NCBI RefSeq assembly: GCF_041146395.1
Contig: NC_091012.1
Location: 16,916,193-16,980,192, forward strand
DNA length: 64,000 bases
Reading direction: 5' to 3'
Origin: Eulemur rufifrons
Lineage: Eukaryota; Chordata; Mammalia; Primates; Lemuridae
The notes below the pieces were generated by a model, which was not told where the DNA came from, did no database searches, and saw only the letters and a list, made by a program, of their open reading frames with translations. Shown piece by piece: positions 1-12,044 of this stretch. Position 1 is the first letter of the stretch. Each line of letters opens with the position of its first letter. Both the position numbers and the translations under genes were made by a program.

Positions 1-39
1 CTGTCTCCAAATTTAACAAATAAGGAATGAGAGAATGAC

Positions 40-959
40 ATGGCCAAACAACCAGAATTCAGGGCTGATTTCATCCTTTTGGACCTGTTTCATGGCCCCC
101 AGGCTCCCTGGCTTCTCTTTGTTCTCACCATGCTGGAGCTTCTGGTCCTTTTTGGAAACACCATGGTCATCCTCCTCATTCAGACCTACCCACTTCTCCA
201 CTGCCTCATTTTTTTTTCCTCATCCAGCCATCCCTGATGTACTTGTTCTAGATTTCCATTGTTCACCCCCAGATGGCCCTCAACTTTCTCTCTAGGAATC
301 ATCACATCTCTTTCACTGACTATGGAATTCAGCTATTCCTCTTCATGACCCTGTTGGCAGGAAAGTGTCTGATGTTGGCCATCCTGGCTTAGGACCTCTA
401 CGTGGCCATCTGTCACCCATTATGTTGCCTCATCCACATTCCCCATGATCTCTATGTGTGTCTGGTGCTTCCATCTTGGTTGAGCACAGTGCTCAATGCC
501 TTGATCCATGTGCTCTACACTCTCACTTTTTGTTACTTCACCTCCAGGGAAAGCTGTCATTTCGTTTCTGAGTTCCGAGCTGTTTTGAAACTAGTTGTGC
601 TGACAATTCCCTCTATCAAAAGGGTCTTTTTGTCAATGGTGTTATTTTTCTCCTCTCTCCTATATTAGCCATTATGGACTCCTATGGAAGTACACTGTGC
701 ACTCTACTGGTGACAGCCTCAAGACTGGGGCACATGGGAACCTTGGCCACTTACTCCTCTCACATGCCCTTGGTGTCTCTATTCTATGTGGCTGCCATTA
801 CCAAGTACCTTCCACCAAAATCTCACTCCCCTGTCCAGGAGAGGTAGTCTCTGTCTTCTACACGATCCTAACACAAATGCTCAACCCTCTCACCTACAGT
901 CTGAGAAACAAGGATGTCTTTGGAGCCCTCAGGGGAGTTCTCAGAAAATCAGGAATATG
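40..959 (+). pseudogene. Olfactory receptor pseudogene, OR2-like
   Basis: This is a single-exon odorant GPCR fossil. Conceptual translation in shifting frames gives an N-terminus with FILLDLF, a TM1 with the class hallmark GNTMVILLI, a decayed MAYDRYVAICHP motif reading DLYVAICHPL at about 385-420, LNALIHVLYTL in TM4, and a C-terminus with [21 protein letters not shown]. The [12 protein letters not shown] ending is typical of class II OR2 receptors. It is broken by a frame change in the T-run near 210, an in-frame TAG at about 390 where the DRY motif should start, and further frame changes near 560-700. Length (about 920 bp) is normal for a full OR gene, so decay is by point lesions rather than truncation. 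The OR2 assignment is from remembered motifs. Confidence 0.85.
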
Positions 960-1339
960 ACGTTTTGAAGTTTCCAATGAAAATCCAAATCTAAAACAAT
1001 GAAAGCATATACATTGAAATGGTGGGATTTACCATATGTAGAGAGACATATTCATATGCATTTAAGTATAGAGAAAGATAGTTTGAGGAACAAAGAAGAG
1101 ACAAAAAGAAAGAATCCTGTGTTGAAAGTTGCTATGTAAATTGGTCATTTTCTTCCTTTAATTCATTTGTGTATTTGTACTCAAATATAATATATTGAGA
1201 ATGTGTTTTATTTGTGTACTAGATCAAATACACTTTCCTTACTCCTATGCAATCATCTTATTTGGCATTGTTATTTATTTTGCTATATTTTTGTTTTTCA
1301 TTGACAAATAATGGTATATGTATAGGTAGGACACAATGT

Positions 1340-1592
1340 GTTGACTTTATGTATACTTTGTTGAAAGATATGATAAAGCTAATTAACATTTCTCAAAAGA
1401 GAGAAATGAATGTTCAACAGGAATATGACAAATTCTCAACCTATCTTATCAACAGGGAAATGCAAATTATAACCACAATGAGCTATTAACTCACACCTGT
1501 GAGAATGCCTATTCTGAATATGATGAATACTAAATGCCGGTGAGGATGTGGAGAAAAGGAAACACTTCTATATTGTTTCTGTGAGTATACAT
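1340..1592 (+). mobile_element. Old LINE-1 fragment, ORF2 3' end
   Basis: The stretch with AGGGAAATGCAAATTATAAC, CACAATGAGCTA and GGTGAGGATGTGGAG is the conserved L1 ORF2 C-terminal region, diverged, in + orientation. It is immediately followed by the T-rich end of a younger, oppositely oriented L1. Confidence 0.7.
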
Positions 1593-1640
1593 TAGGACAG
1601 TCTAATTTATTTGGTTTTTTATTTTTTTATCTGTGATGCA

Positions 1641-3384
1641 TTTTTATTTATCATTTTTTTATTTCAGCTCATTATGGGGGTACAAAAGTTCAGGTTATAT
1701 ATATTGACCATGCCCCCCATCCCCTCGAGTCTGAGTTTCAAGCGTGTCCATTCCCTAGACAGCGCACATCGCACTCATCATATAGGTATGTACCCATCCC
1801 CTCCCCCCACCCCCATCCCCCCCAGTCAGAACTACAAGCATGTCCATTCCCCAGGCAGTGTGCATCGCACTCATCAAGTAGACATACACCCATCCCTTCC
1901 CCCCAGCCCCCACCTCTGTCCCATACCCAATTGGTGTTATTCCCAAATGTGCACTTAGGTGATGATCAGGGAAACCAGTTTGCTGGTGAGTATATGTGGT
2001 GCTTATTTTTCCATTCTTGGGATACTTCACTTAATAAAATGGGTTCCAACTCTCTCCAAGAGAACCAAAGACATGCCATATCGCCATTATTTCTAATAGC
2101 TGAGTAATATTCCATGGTATACATATATCACATTTTGCTAATCCAGTCATGGATTGATGGGCATTTGGGTTGTTTCCACATCTTTGCAATTGTGAATTGG
2201 GCTGCGATAAACATTCGGGTGCAGGTGTCTTTTTTATAGAATGACTTTTGTTCTTCTGGTTAGATGCCCAATAATGAGATTGCTGGATCAAATGGTAGGT
2301 CTACTAGAATCTGTTTAAGGTATCTCCATATTGTTTTCCACAGGGGTTGCACTAGTTTACAGTCCCACCAGCAGTGTATGAGTGTTCCTGTCTCTCCACA
2401 TCCACGCCATCATGTATTGTTTTGGGACTTTTTGATAAAGGCCATTCTCACTGGAGTTAAGTGATATCTCATTGTGGTTTTGATTTACATTTCCCTGATG
2501 ATTAGGGATGTTGAACACTTTTTCATATGTTTGTTAGCCATTTTTATATCTTCTTTTCAAAAATTTCTATTCATGTCCTTTGCCCACTTTTTGATAGGGT
2601 TGTTCGATTTTTTTATTACTGATTTTCCTGAGTTCTAAATAGATTCTTGTTATCAGTCCTTTATCTGATGTGTAGTATGCAAAAATTTTTTCCCATTCTG
2701 TAGGTTGTCTGTTTACTCTCATGACTGTTTCTTTGGCTGTGCAGAAGCTTTTTAATTTAATCAGGTCCCATTTATTTATTTTTGTTGTTGCTGTGATTGC
2801 CTTAGGGGTCTTCCTCATAAATTCTTTGCCTAGGCCAATGCTGTAAGAGTCTTTCCTATGTTTTCTTCTAGAATTCTAATAGTTTCTGACCTAAGGTTTA
2901 AGTCTGTTATCCACTGTGATTTGATTTTTGTGAGAGGTGAAAGCTGTGGGTCCTGTTTCAGTCTTCTACATGTGGCTATCCAGTTTTCCCAGAACCATTT
3001 ATTAAATAAGGAATCTTTTTCCAGAGTATGTTTTTGTCTGCTTTGTCAAAGATTAGATGGCTATATGAGGATAGTTTTATATTTGGATTTTCTGTTCTGT
3101 TCCACTGCTCTGTGTCCCTGCACTTGTGCCAATATGGATTGGTGGAATAAACATTTTTAAAATGTCTATACTGCCCAAAGTTATCTACAGATTCAATGCA
3201 ATCCCTATTAAATTACCAACATCATTTTTCACAGATATAGAAAATATAATTTTACATTTTGTATGGAACCAGAGAAGACCCCATTTAGCAAAAGCAATTT
3301 TAAGCAACAAAAACAAAATGGGAGGTATTAATTTGCCAGACTTCAAACTATACTACAAGGCTGTGATTATAAAAACTGTGTAAT
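1641..3384 (-). mobile_element. LINE-1 copy A with inverted 5' part
   Basis: From the T-rich stretch at 1641 to about 3140 the element runs on the - strand: 3' UTR with two C-rich blocks (about 1700-1910), then the ORF2 C-terminus back to the [12 protein letters not shown] region. From about 3150 to 3384 the sequence flips to the + strand and encodes [16 protein letters not shown] through YYKAVIIKT, which is the ORF2 segment directly upstream of WYWHKYRD. The two parts are therefore adjacent ORF2 segments in opposite orientation, the signature of twin priming during L1 insertion. The copy is 5' truncated and non-coding. Confidence 0.88.
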
Positions 3385-3665
3385 TTATTTGTATTTCAAT
3401 AAATTTAGCAGGTAACAGGTTTTTTTTTGATAAATGGATGAATTATGTAGTGTTGAATTCAGTACTTTTAGTGTATCCTTCATTCAAGTAATATACATTG
3501 CACCCAGTAGCTAATATTTGATCCCTCAACCCCAATCACCCTCCTCCCTTCTGACTCTTAAACATCTATTTTCTCAATACAGCCATTGGAGCAAATAGTA
3601 TAGTGAAATATCCATAACCTAAACATTTGTGCCCCCATAATAGGCTGAAATAAAAAATGCTTTTT
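3385..3665 (+). mobile_element. L1-type 3' end remnant
   Basis: The stretch at about 3615-3660 (ATAACCTAAACATTTGTG then CCCCCATAATAGGCTGAAA followed by an A-run) is the 3' terminus of the same L1 lineage, here in + orientation. Upstream lies a diverged stretch (about 3430-3600) with TACATTGCACCCAGTAGC and a C-rich block that resembles the 3' UTR of older primate L1. It could instead be a chimera of two insertions. Confidence 0.5.
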
Positions 3666-5394
3666 TGGAACCTGAAATACGTCTCTTTGAAATGAAATAT
3701 CAAGGAAGATAGTGTCCGATCACACAATTTCCACATGAAGACGAGATGCTAACTTCAGTGAGCACCTAGCTTTAAGTTGCAAAATTATCTCCTCCTACAT
3801 ACACTTGAGATGCGTGCTTTTTATTTGAATAAAACCGATTAGCAAAAAAGAGAGTCTCACTAATTACCAAGTAAATTACCAAGTAAATTTCTCTGTATGA
3901 CAAATTGTGCTGTCAAGTCTTCTTACTTCAAAACTAATTATTTATCTAGAGAACATGTATGTAAAAGGTAGGATTTGCTTTGTAATGTAAAGTAATGACT
4001 TTATGTATGTCTTTGAAATCTCTCAGTGGATTGGCATTATGTACATCACATATGGTTTAATTCAGTAATAAAAGGGTATTTTATTTCTCTTCTAACTTTG
4101 TGGAGAGGTTTTCTGTGTTGGAGATTATGTTCAAAAATATTTCCTGAACACTTTCCAGAATTAAAAAAAATGTAACATGAAAATAAAATGTGCCCCCCAG
4201 GATTTACACTGGAGGTGCTTTGAAGACTAGATCCTTCTTTAGCTTCCAGTCACAAACTCACAACTGTGCAGCACAGACCTTCACTGTCCCCTCATCTGCA
4301 CACAGTAAGTTCTCTGTGCCTGTTTGTGGTCTGCTGTCTCATCAAGAGAATACTTAGAAGAGATTCCTATGAAAACACTCTCACAGGATAATAATCAGCA
4401 GTACTAGCCTTTCATTAAATGCACCTGACATCTTCAGAACTGAAATGGATTCAGAGACGATGGGGCCATGACACAAGCCAGAACAAGATAACGTGCACTG
4501 GTTTGAACACAAAAAATCCCCTTCTGCCTTGTCCTCTTGCCCAAATGCCAGGGAATGTGCCATGGGTGCCACTGAATCCATGCCTCTCTAGTGGCCTAAA
4601 TCTGCAGCTCTGAATTCTGAACCTAAGGCCTGAGGTTTTTCAGGATGCATTAGAGCAGGTTCCATAAGGGAATCTCTCCTCCTCTTTTCCTTACCTCACT
4701 GTAACACCAGAGAATACACAGCAAATTTGATTCAACCTAGAACTGCCCTCAATCTGCAATTCAAAATACAGGGGCAGACTTTGGACTAAGGATGTAAAAA
4801 AAAAAAAAAAAAAAAAAACCCAAGGGAGACATTTTCTGCAGTGTATGAGATCAACATGGACTTTGTAAGTTGACTTTGAAAGGACTTTTCAGGGTGGGAT
4901 TAAAGAATTTCCTAAGTCTTATGTAGTGTCCTATTGTAGTTGTGGGAGAAGAATAGAAAAGCTGGCATCACAACTAAATTTTTTTGGAAATTATTGGACA
5001 CTTAGTACTCACCTTTTCTGGTATTTTAAGGATTAAGTCACAATCAATGTAAAGGCTTCTTCACGGTGCAGCATACCATCCTTCTAAGCACACAGTACAT
5101 GCTCAGTAGACATTGCATTATGCTGGTCTTAACTTTGGAAAATAAGTATCTGTGTTGTGATGTGTGTTGGGCATAAGACATTCTGTATGCTGTGCTTGCT
5201 GTCTCTAGCTGAGTGCTACTAATAATGGATCTAGGTTGAGCAACATCAGCACTGAAACCAGACTTGACAAAGAAACCACTTAATGTACCCCTTCCACACC
5301 AGCAGACCACATTTCTTAGATTGAGGCCCACAATACCACATGATTTATATTCACATTGATGGTTCAGAGACAATTTTTAAGTAATTGCCTCTCA
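3666..5394. other. Unassigned single-copy-like DNA
   Basis: No convincing coding region or recognisable repeat. The one conspicuous item is an uninterrupted A-run at about 4797-4819, possibly the tail of an unrecognised retroinsert. Short open frames here show no family signature. Confidence 0.4.
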
Positions 5395-5515
5395 GCCCAA
5401 CCTTTCAATTAGGATCACCTGGCTAGCTTAAAAGACACTCCATCACCATGTGATTTTAATTGTGCCCCAAATAATTCTAATTTGATACCAGGGTCAAGCA
5501 TTAGAACTCCCAAAT
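5395..5515. repeat. Possible MER5/MER20-like hAT MITE fragment
   Basis: AGGATCACCTGGCTAGCTTA followed by AATTCTAATTTGATACC and GGGTCAAGCATTAGAAC resembles the ends of short non-autonomous hAT elements, which carry such CACCTGG-AGCTT and CAGGGTTGAGAACC blocks. The match is from memory and diverged. Confidence 0.4.
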
Positions 5516-5576
5516 ACATTCATGAGATTGAGTTTAGACTTTGTTCCAGAGAGAAGTCACAGGGCCTGCTGCTTTG

Positions 5577-5799
5577 GGTTTTGTAGGGGCAGATCAGTGT
5601 GGTCCAGATTCCCACTGCTGTAGCAGAAAGTCCTGGCACGTGTGGCAGGGGTAGGTCACCAAGGGAAAGACAGGAGACCCTCACATTTTAGTCTCTATAA
5701 GGAGACATCATACCTGACTGTTTCCTGTGACTAGGAACCAGTGAGTGTAGCCTTTTCTGCATTTTGTGGTCCTCCTGCTTGTGGATGCTGTGTAAACAG
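5577..5799 (+). other. Candidate 5' untranslated first exon/promoter area of the KRAB-ZNF gene
   Basis: This stretch lies just upstream of the first coding exon and ends with AAACAG|GTGAAG at 5799, a reasonable splice donor. It has block-like similarity in style to the 5' leader regions of primate ZNF91-type genes (for example AAGGAGACATCATACCTGAC and GGTCCTCCTGCTTGTGGATG). There is no CpG island and no clear TATA box, so the promoter may have lost CpGs or lie elsewhere. The call is inference. Confidence 0.35.
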
Positions 5800-5827
5800 G
5801 TGAAGAAATTGTGCTGACTCCTTTCAG

Positions 5828-5926
5828 GGCATAGTCTCAAGATGTAATTCTGATTGTTCTACACAATCTCACCTGAAAAGAAATTTCAGAGTAGGAGAAG
5901 GAGAAGAAGAAATGGCTGTTTTTCAG
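5828..5926 (+). CDS. KRAB zinc-finger gene, start-codon exon
   Basis: This exon supplies the start codon of the zinc-finger gene that continues at 7377, 8006 and 30039. A good acceptor (GCTGACTCCTTTCAG, ending 5827) precedes it, and CAG|GTAAGTG at 5926/5927 is a strong donor. The ATG is at 5912 and the coding part is only five codons, M-A-V-F-Q, ending in phase 0. Joining to 7377 gives [17 protein letters not shown], which is the usual way KRAB-ZNF proteins begin: a very short first coding exon, then the KRAB-A box. A second possible acceptor at 5888-5889 would shorten only the untranslated part. Confidence 0.65.
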
Positions 5927-8005
<2,079 letters not shown>

Positions 8006-8101
8006 GTCTTGCTGTCTCAAAGCCAGAGCTGATCACATGTCTGGAGCAAGGGATAGAGCCCTGGATTATGAATAAAGAGGAAACAACAGCTAAATATACA
8101 G
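8006..8101 (+). CDS. KRAB-b exon
   Basis: The 96-bp exon has acceptor AATAAAACAG and donor ACAG|GTAGGTGAG. It completes the split glycine codon of the KRAB-A exon and reads G-LAVSKPELITCLEQGIEPW followed by IMNKEETTAKYT, leaving one base for the zinc-finger exon. SKPxLITCLEQGxEPW is the standard KRAB-B motif, and 96 bp is the usual length in the ZNF91-type subfamily. Open frame, splice sites and phases are all intact, which argues for a maintained gene. Confidence 0.92.
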
Positions 8102-8439
8102 GTAGGTGAGATTAAGTAAAGCAGATAACAAATGTTAAAAAGCCAAAGCTCAAGGAGAAAGGCAGATATTAAAAAGTGGTTTGGAATGCTCCACTCTTTG
8201 GAAATGTTTTTTGAGAAGCCTGTGTATGTTTCTCTTTCTCTTACACAAGGATATCTTCTGTCCCATGCTCTTAAACTCTCTAAGAACTGTACATCTGTAG
8301 TGATCTTCTTTAGAATTCAGTGAGAGCCAAACTTCTTGTCATGGCTTATAAGGGACTACGTTATCTGTAAACACTTCTATTGTTCGAGGAGATATGGGAT
8401 TATCTCTACATATTTTGAAGACCTCTACATTAAAGCATC

Positions 8440-8735
8440 TTTTGACAGCGTTTTTGCTCTGCTGCCCCATCTGGAGTACAATGGTTGATCATAGCTCTCT
8501 GCAAACTGAAACTTCTGGGCTCCAGGGATCCTGCTACCTCAATTTTCCAAGTACCTAGGACTATGGGCATGAGCCACCATGGCCAGCTGTTTTATTCCTA
8601 TTATTATTATTATTTGTTAAAATGAAGTCTCTTTATGGTGCTGGGGCTGGTTTCAAGATCCTGACCTCAACTGATCCTCCTTCCTTGGCTTCCCAAATTG
8701 CTGAGATTATAGTTGTGATCCACCATGCCCACCTC
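8440..8735 (-). mobile_element. Alu (dimeric, old J-like), inverted
   Basis: Reading the + strand gives the reverse of an Alu: a right-arm block with CTGGAGTACAATGG, then AGTACCTAGGACTATGGGCA and GAGCCACCATG, a short A/T linker with (TTA)n, then the left-arm block with GATCCTGACCTCAACTGATC, TGGCTTCCCAAATTGCTGAG and CACCATGCCCACC. Two arms in one insertion indicate the primate-specific dimer. Divergence is high, consistent with an old subfamily. Confidence 0.85.
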
Positions 8736-9079
8736 CATTTTTGAAGTTCCTTTTGTTGCTTCATTTTGAAATGTGTAAAAAGGAATAGTGGAGATACTGT
8801 GATTTGCTTCAGTAATGCTAGAAACCCTGGGACAGATTTTTCATATTTTCTGCATCATGATTTCCAATTCTAAGGTTTCAGAGGCAATCCTATAGAAATT
8901 CAGACTCATTAATTTTATACAAATGCATAGCCTCTTCCTAAACCTAAGAACATCTAACATTATTTCACTTTGAAATATCCTTTTTTCTTTTTTATGTATA
9001 TTCTTTTTTCTAGTATAAAATAAGAGTAAAATTTCAATTTTATTGTACCCAAATTCCCAAACTGTATTATAGTTTATTT

Positions 9080-10690
9080 TCCCTACTCACCTCATTGAAA
9101 CCTTAAATATACTGTCCCTTTGAGTGCTTCAAATTGCTGAATATATTTATACTCCCAACTGATACATTGTATTTTGAGACTTGTATTCCATAATTTCCCC
9201 CTATTTAGTACTATCAGGAAGTTGTCATTCACATATATGTGTGTAAGTGTGTGTATATATATTTGTGTGTGTAACTGGTAAATTTTTCCACAAATAAGAA
9301 TTGCATAACTGTATATATTTATTTTATACATTGTAAGTATTGCTGCAGTATACAAGGGGATGCAGAATTTTCTTGAGATATTCATTTTACATCTTTGGTT
9401 ATACTCAGAAGTAGGATTGATGAATGATAAGGCAGTTCTATTATTTACATTTTTAAACAAATCTCTATGATGACACTACCTGTTTACAAATCAATAACAG
9501 TGTACAGGGATTGCTTTTCTGCACACTTTGCCCGCACTTGTTATGTCTCTTCTTTTGGACATTAGCCATTTTAACAGTTGTGAGGTGATACCTTATGATA
9601 ATTTTGATTTGTGTTTGCATGATGTTTTGGTGATGCTGAGTTATTCTTCATGTTACCTTCATAAAAGAAATTTATGTCTCCAATTTAAATCTTTATTACA
9701 TCTGGAATTAGTTTTTGAATATCATGTAAGAAAAAAATAGTCTACTTTTATTCATTTGTTTGTGGGTATCCAGTTTTCCAGCACCAAGCATTGAAGAGAC
9801 CATACTTTCTGCATTGCACATTGCTAGTGCCTTAGGTAAAGGTTAGTTTACCTTATATACTTCGGTTTATTTCTGAGCTTTCCATTCTGTTCCATTGTTT
9901 TTTGTGTTGGTTTTATGTACATATTGTGTTTTTATTACTATCACGTCGAAATATAGTTTGAAATCAGAAAGTGTGATGCCAGAACCTTTTTTCTTTTTTC
10001 TCAATATTGTTCTGGCTCATCAAAGGTACATGAGATAGCACACAAATGTTAGGATTTGTTTGTTAATACTGTGAGTAATGCCCCTGGAATTTTGATAGGG
10101 AGTGCATTGAATCTATACATGGTTTTGGATAATATCTTTCTATTTACTCATGTCATCTTCAACTTCTTTTATTAATATCTTATAGTACTCAGTGTAAAGG
10201 TTTTTTTTTTTTTTTTACCACTTTGGTTAAATTTATTTTTTAGCATTCTATTCTCTTGATGTTATTGTAAATGAGAGCGTTTTCCTTTTTTATTGGATAA
10301 TTTGTTAGTGTATAGAAAAACAACTGATGTTTGAATGTAAATTTTATATCCTGTGACTTAACTGAGTGTTTTTATTACTTTATAAGGGTTTTTTTCCTGT
10401 CTTCTTTATGGTTTTTGACACATAAGATAATGCCATCTGAAAACAGTGTGGCATTAGTAAAGTAAAAGTGTTATTTTTACTTTTTCCTATCTAATTTGAG
10501 TGGATTCTTGTCATGTTCTTGCCTAGTTTTTCTACTTATGTCTTGTAGTAATATCACAAAATAGAAGCATTAAGAGTAGTTGCACATTTTCCTTATATTG
10601 GTATTTGCACATGTGAAGGATTAAATACCTTTTCCAGTTTTTATAAAGTGGTTTTGGAAGGTAAAGATGTTTCCTTTTGGGTACTTGGTC
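9080..10690 (-). mobile_element. Old LINE-1 fragment, ORF2
   Basis: Successive - strand L1 ORF2 landmarks appear in order on the + strand: TTGTGAGGTGATACCTTATG (3' part), ATCCAGTTTTCCAGCACCA, ATTCTGTTCCATTGTTTTTT, GGGAGTGCATTGAATCTAT, and the reverse-transcriptase segment with GATAATGCCATCTGAAAACA near 10425. It is highly diverged, with no ORF left. Confidence 0.8.
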
Positions 10691-11475
10691 TAAAGGTATG
10701 TCCAGTGGGTTTTCAATGAAGAGTTGCTTTAGCTAGGTCACAAGGCTTCCCCTTGCTCTGCAGTGGAGTCTGCATTTGGTGGGCCAGTTCTGAAGGGCTT
10801 GGGCGGTTTTCAATCCTCTCTTGTTTCTGGGTAAGCTGGTTGCCTTCAGGATTTTGAACTCTACTCAAACATACTACAGTATGATTGTGCAGTTGAGTCT
10901 GCATATGGTGGGGCTGATACCAGATGTGTGGATGTGTGTGGCTCCCAATGAGTACCTTGGAAGTTTCCCTTCGGGTCTCTGTGTGGATCTATGCACTGAA
11001 AGAACTGGCCATGGACTGTAGTTTAGACAGCTGCAGCAGAGTCACACGTCTGCTTTTCAGATGACAGGAAGACCAAATTATTCAAGTCTGCCTCCATGGC
11101 TACAGATAGATGTGTCTCTCCCAAAGTCTCTGGATGAACAGCACCACTGTAACTTTGTCACAGGGAACAGTTAGAGACTGTGTGTATCCAAGTTGGTTGA
11201 CCCATGATGTAGTCTGTAGTCAGGATAATGGGTCCTTTATTTTGGTACCTGAATGAGAGCCTGAATATTCAAAATAACCCTCCAAGATCTATGGTTCCAC
11301 TAGGGTTTAATGACCTTCTATTTAAGTCACCAAATTCAGATAAGTGTAATTTTCTGTGGATGGCCAGCAAAGTTTTGTTGTTGTTTGGAAAAATACAAGT
11401 GGATCCTTCCTCTCCCACCATATTGCTGAGTTTAGTCTCATATATTTGTTATTTTTGATCTCTTCTATTTCATAT
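10691..11475. other. Unassigned repeat-like stretch
   Basis: GT-rich DNA sandwiched between two old L1 pieces. It contains two loosely similar blocks (GAGTCTGCATTTGGTGGG at about 10766 and GAGTCTGCATATGGTGGG at about 10894), so it may be an internally repeated 5' UTR of an old L1 or another retroelement. No coding signature is present. Confidence 0.35.
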
Positions 11476-11479
11476 TTTT

Positions 11480-12044
11480 ATAATTTTAGAATCAAAGTTT
11501 CAGAATAGCATGACAGCATTTCAATTTCTCTACATTCTCACCATATGTATATATGTTTGTATTTGTATATGTATTTATTTATTTAAAAGTTCTCAATGTA
11601 ATGGATGTGAGGTGATATCTCATTGTGACTTTGCTTTGCATTTCTCAAAAGATTAACAATTTTAAGGATACTTTCAAATTCTGTTTGTCCCTTTGTATTT
11701 CTTCTTTGCAGAAATGCGAGATCAATCCACTGTCCATTTTTCTATCAAGCTATTCGCTTTTTGTTGTTGAATTTTAGTTGTTGTTTGTATATTCATGATG
11801 TTAACTGCTATCCAATATGTGATTTGCATCTATTTTTACCCATTTTGCAGAAGGCATTTTTACTCCACTTAATCTTTTCTTTGTGCAGACATTTTGAAGT
11901 TTGATAGAATCCCATTTTTCTTTTCTTCATTTTTATTGCTTATGCATTTGATGTTGCACCTACTAAAACAGTGCCAGGACCAATATCATGATCTTTCGCT
12001 TTTATTTTCTTCTAAGAGTTTTATACATGTATTTCCTTCTTTTA
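11480..12044 (-). mobile_element. Old LINE-1, 3' portion (host of the young L1 insertions)
   Basis: Landmarks GATGTGAGGTGATATCTCAT and TACTAAAACAGTGCCAGGAC identify the 3' part of a - strand L1 ORF2. It breaks off at the tail of the young L1 at 12045, and comparable old L1 sequence of the same orientation (ORF2 5' part, then ORF1) resumes at about 24388. The young copies were therefore probably inserted in it, with loss of its middle. Confidence 0.65.

Noticed and set aside
1755..2030. Gly-rich - strand frame
   Set aside because: It is the G-rich 3' UTR of L1 copy A read as protein.
5044..5373. 109-codon - strand frame upstream of the ZNF gene
   Set aside because: No family motif, no supporting splice sites, and composition like its surroundings. 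Treated as chance.
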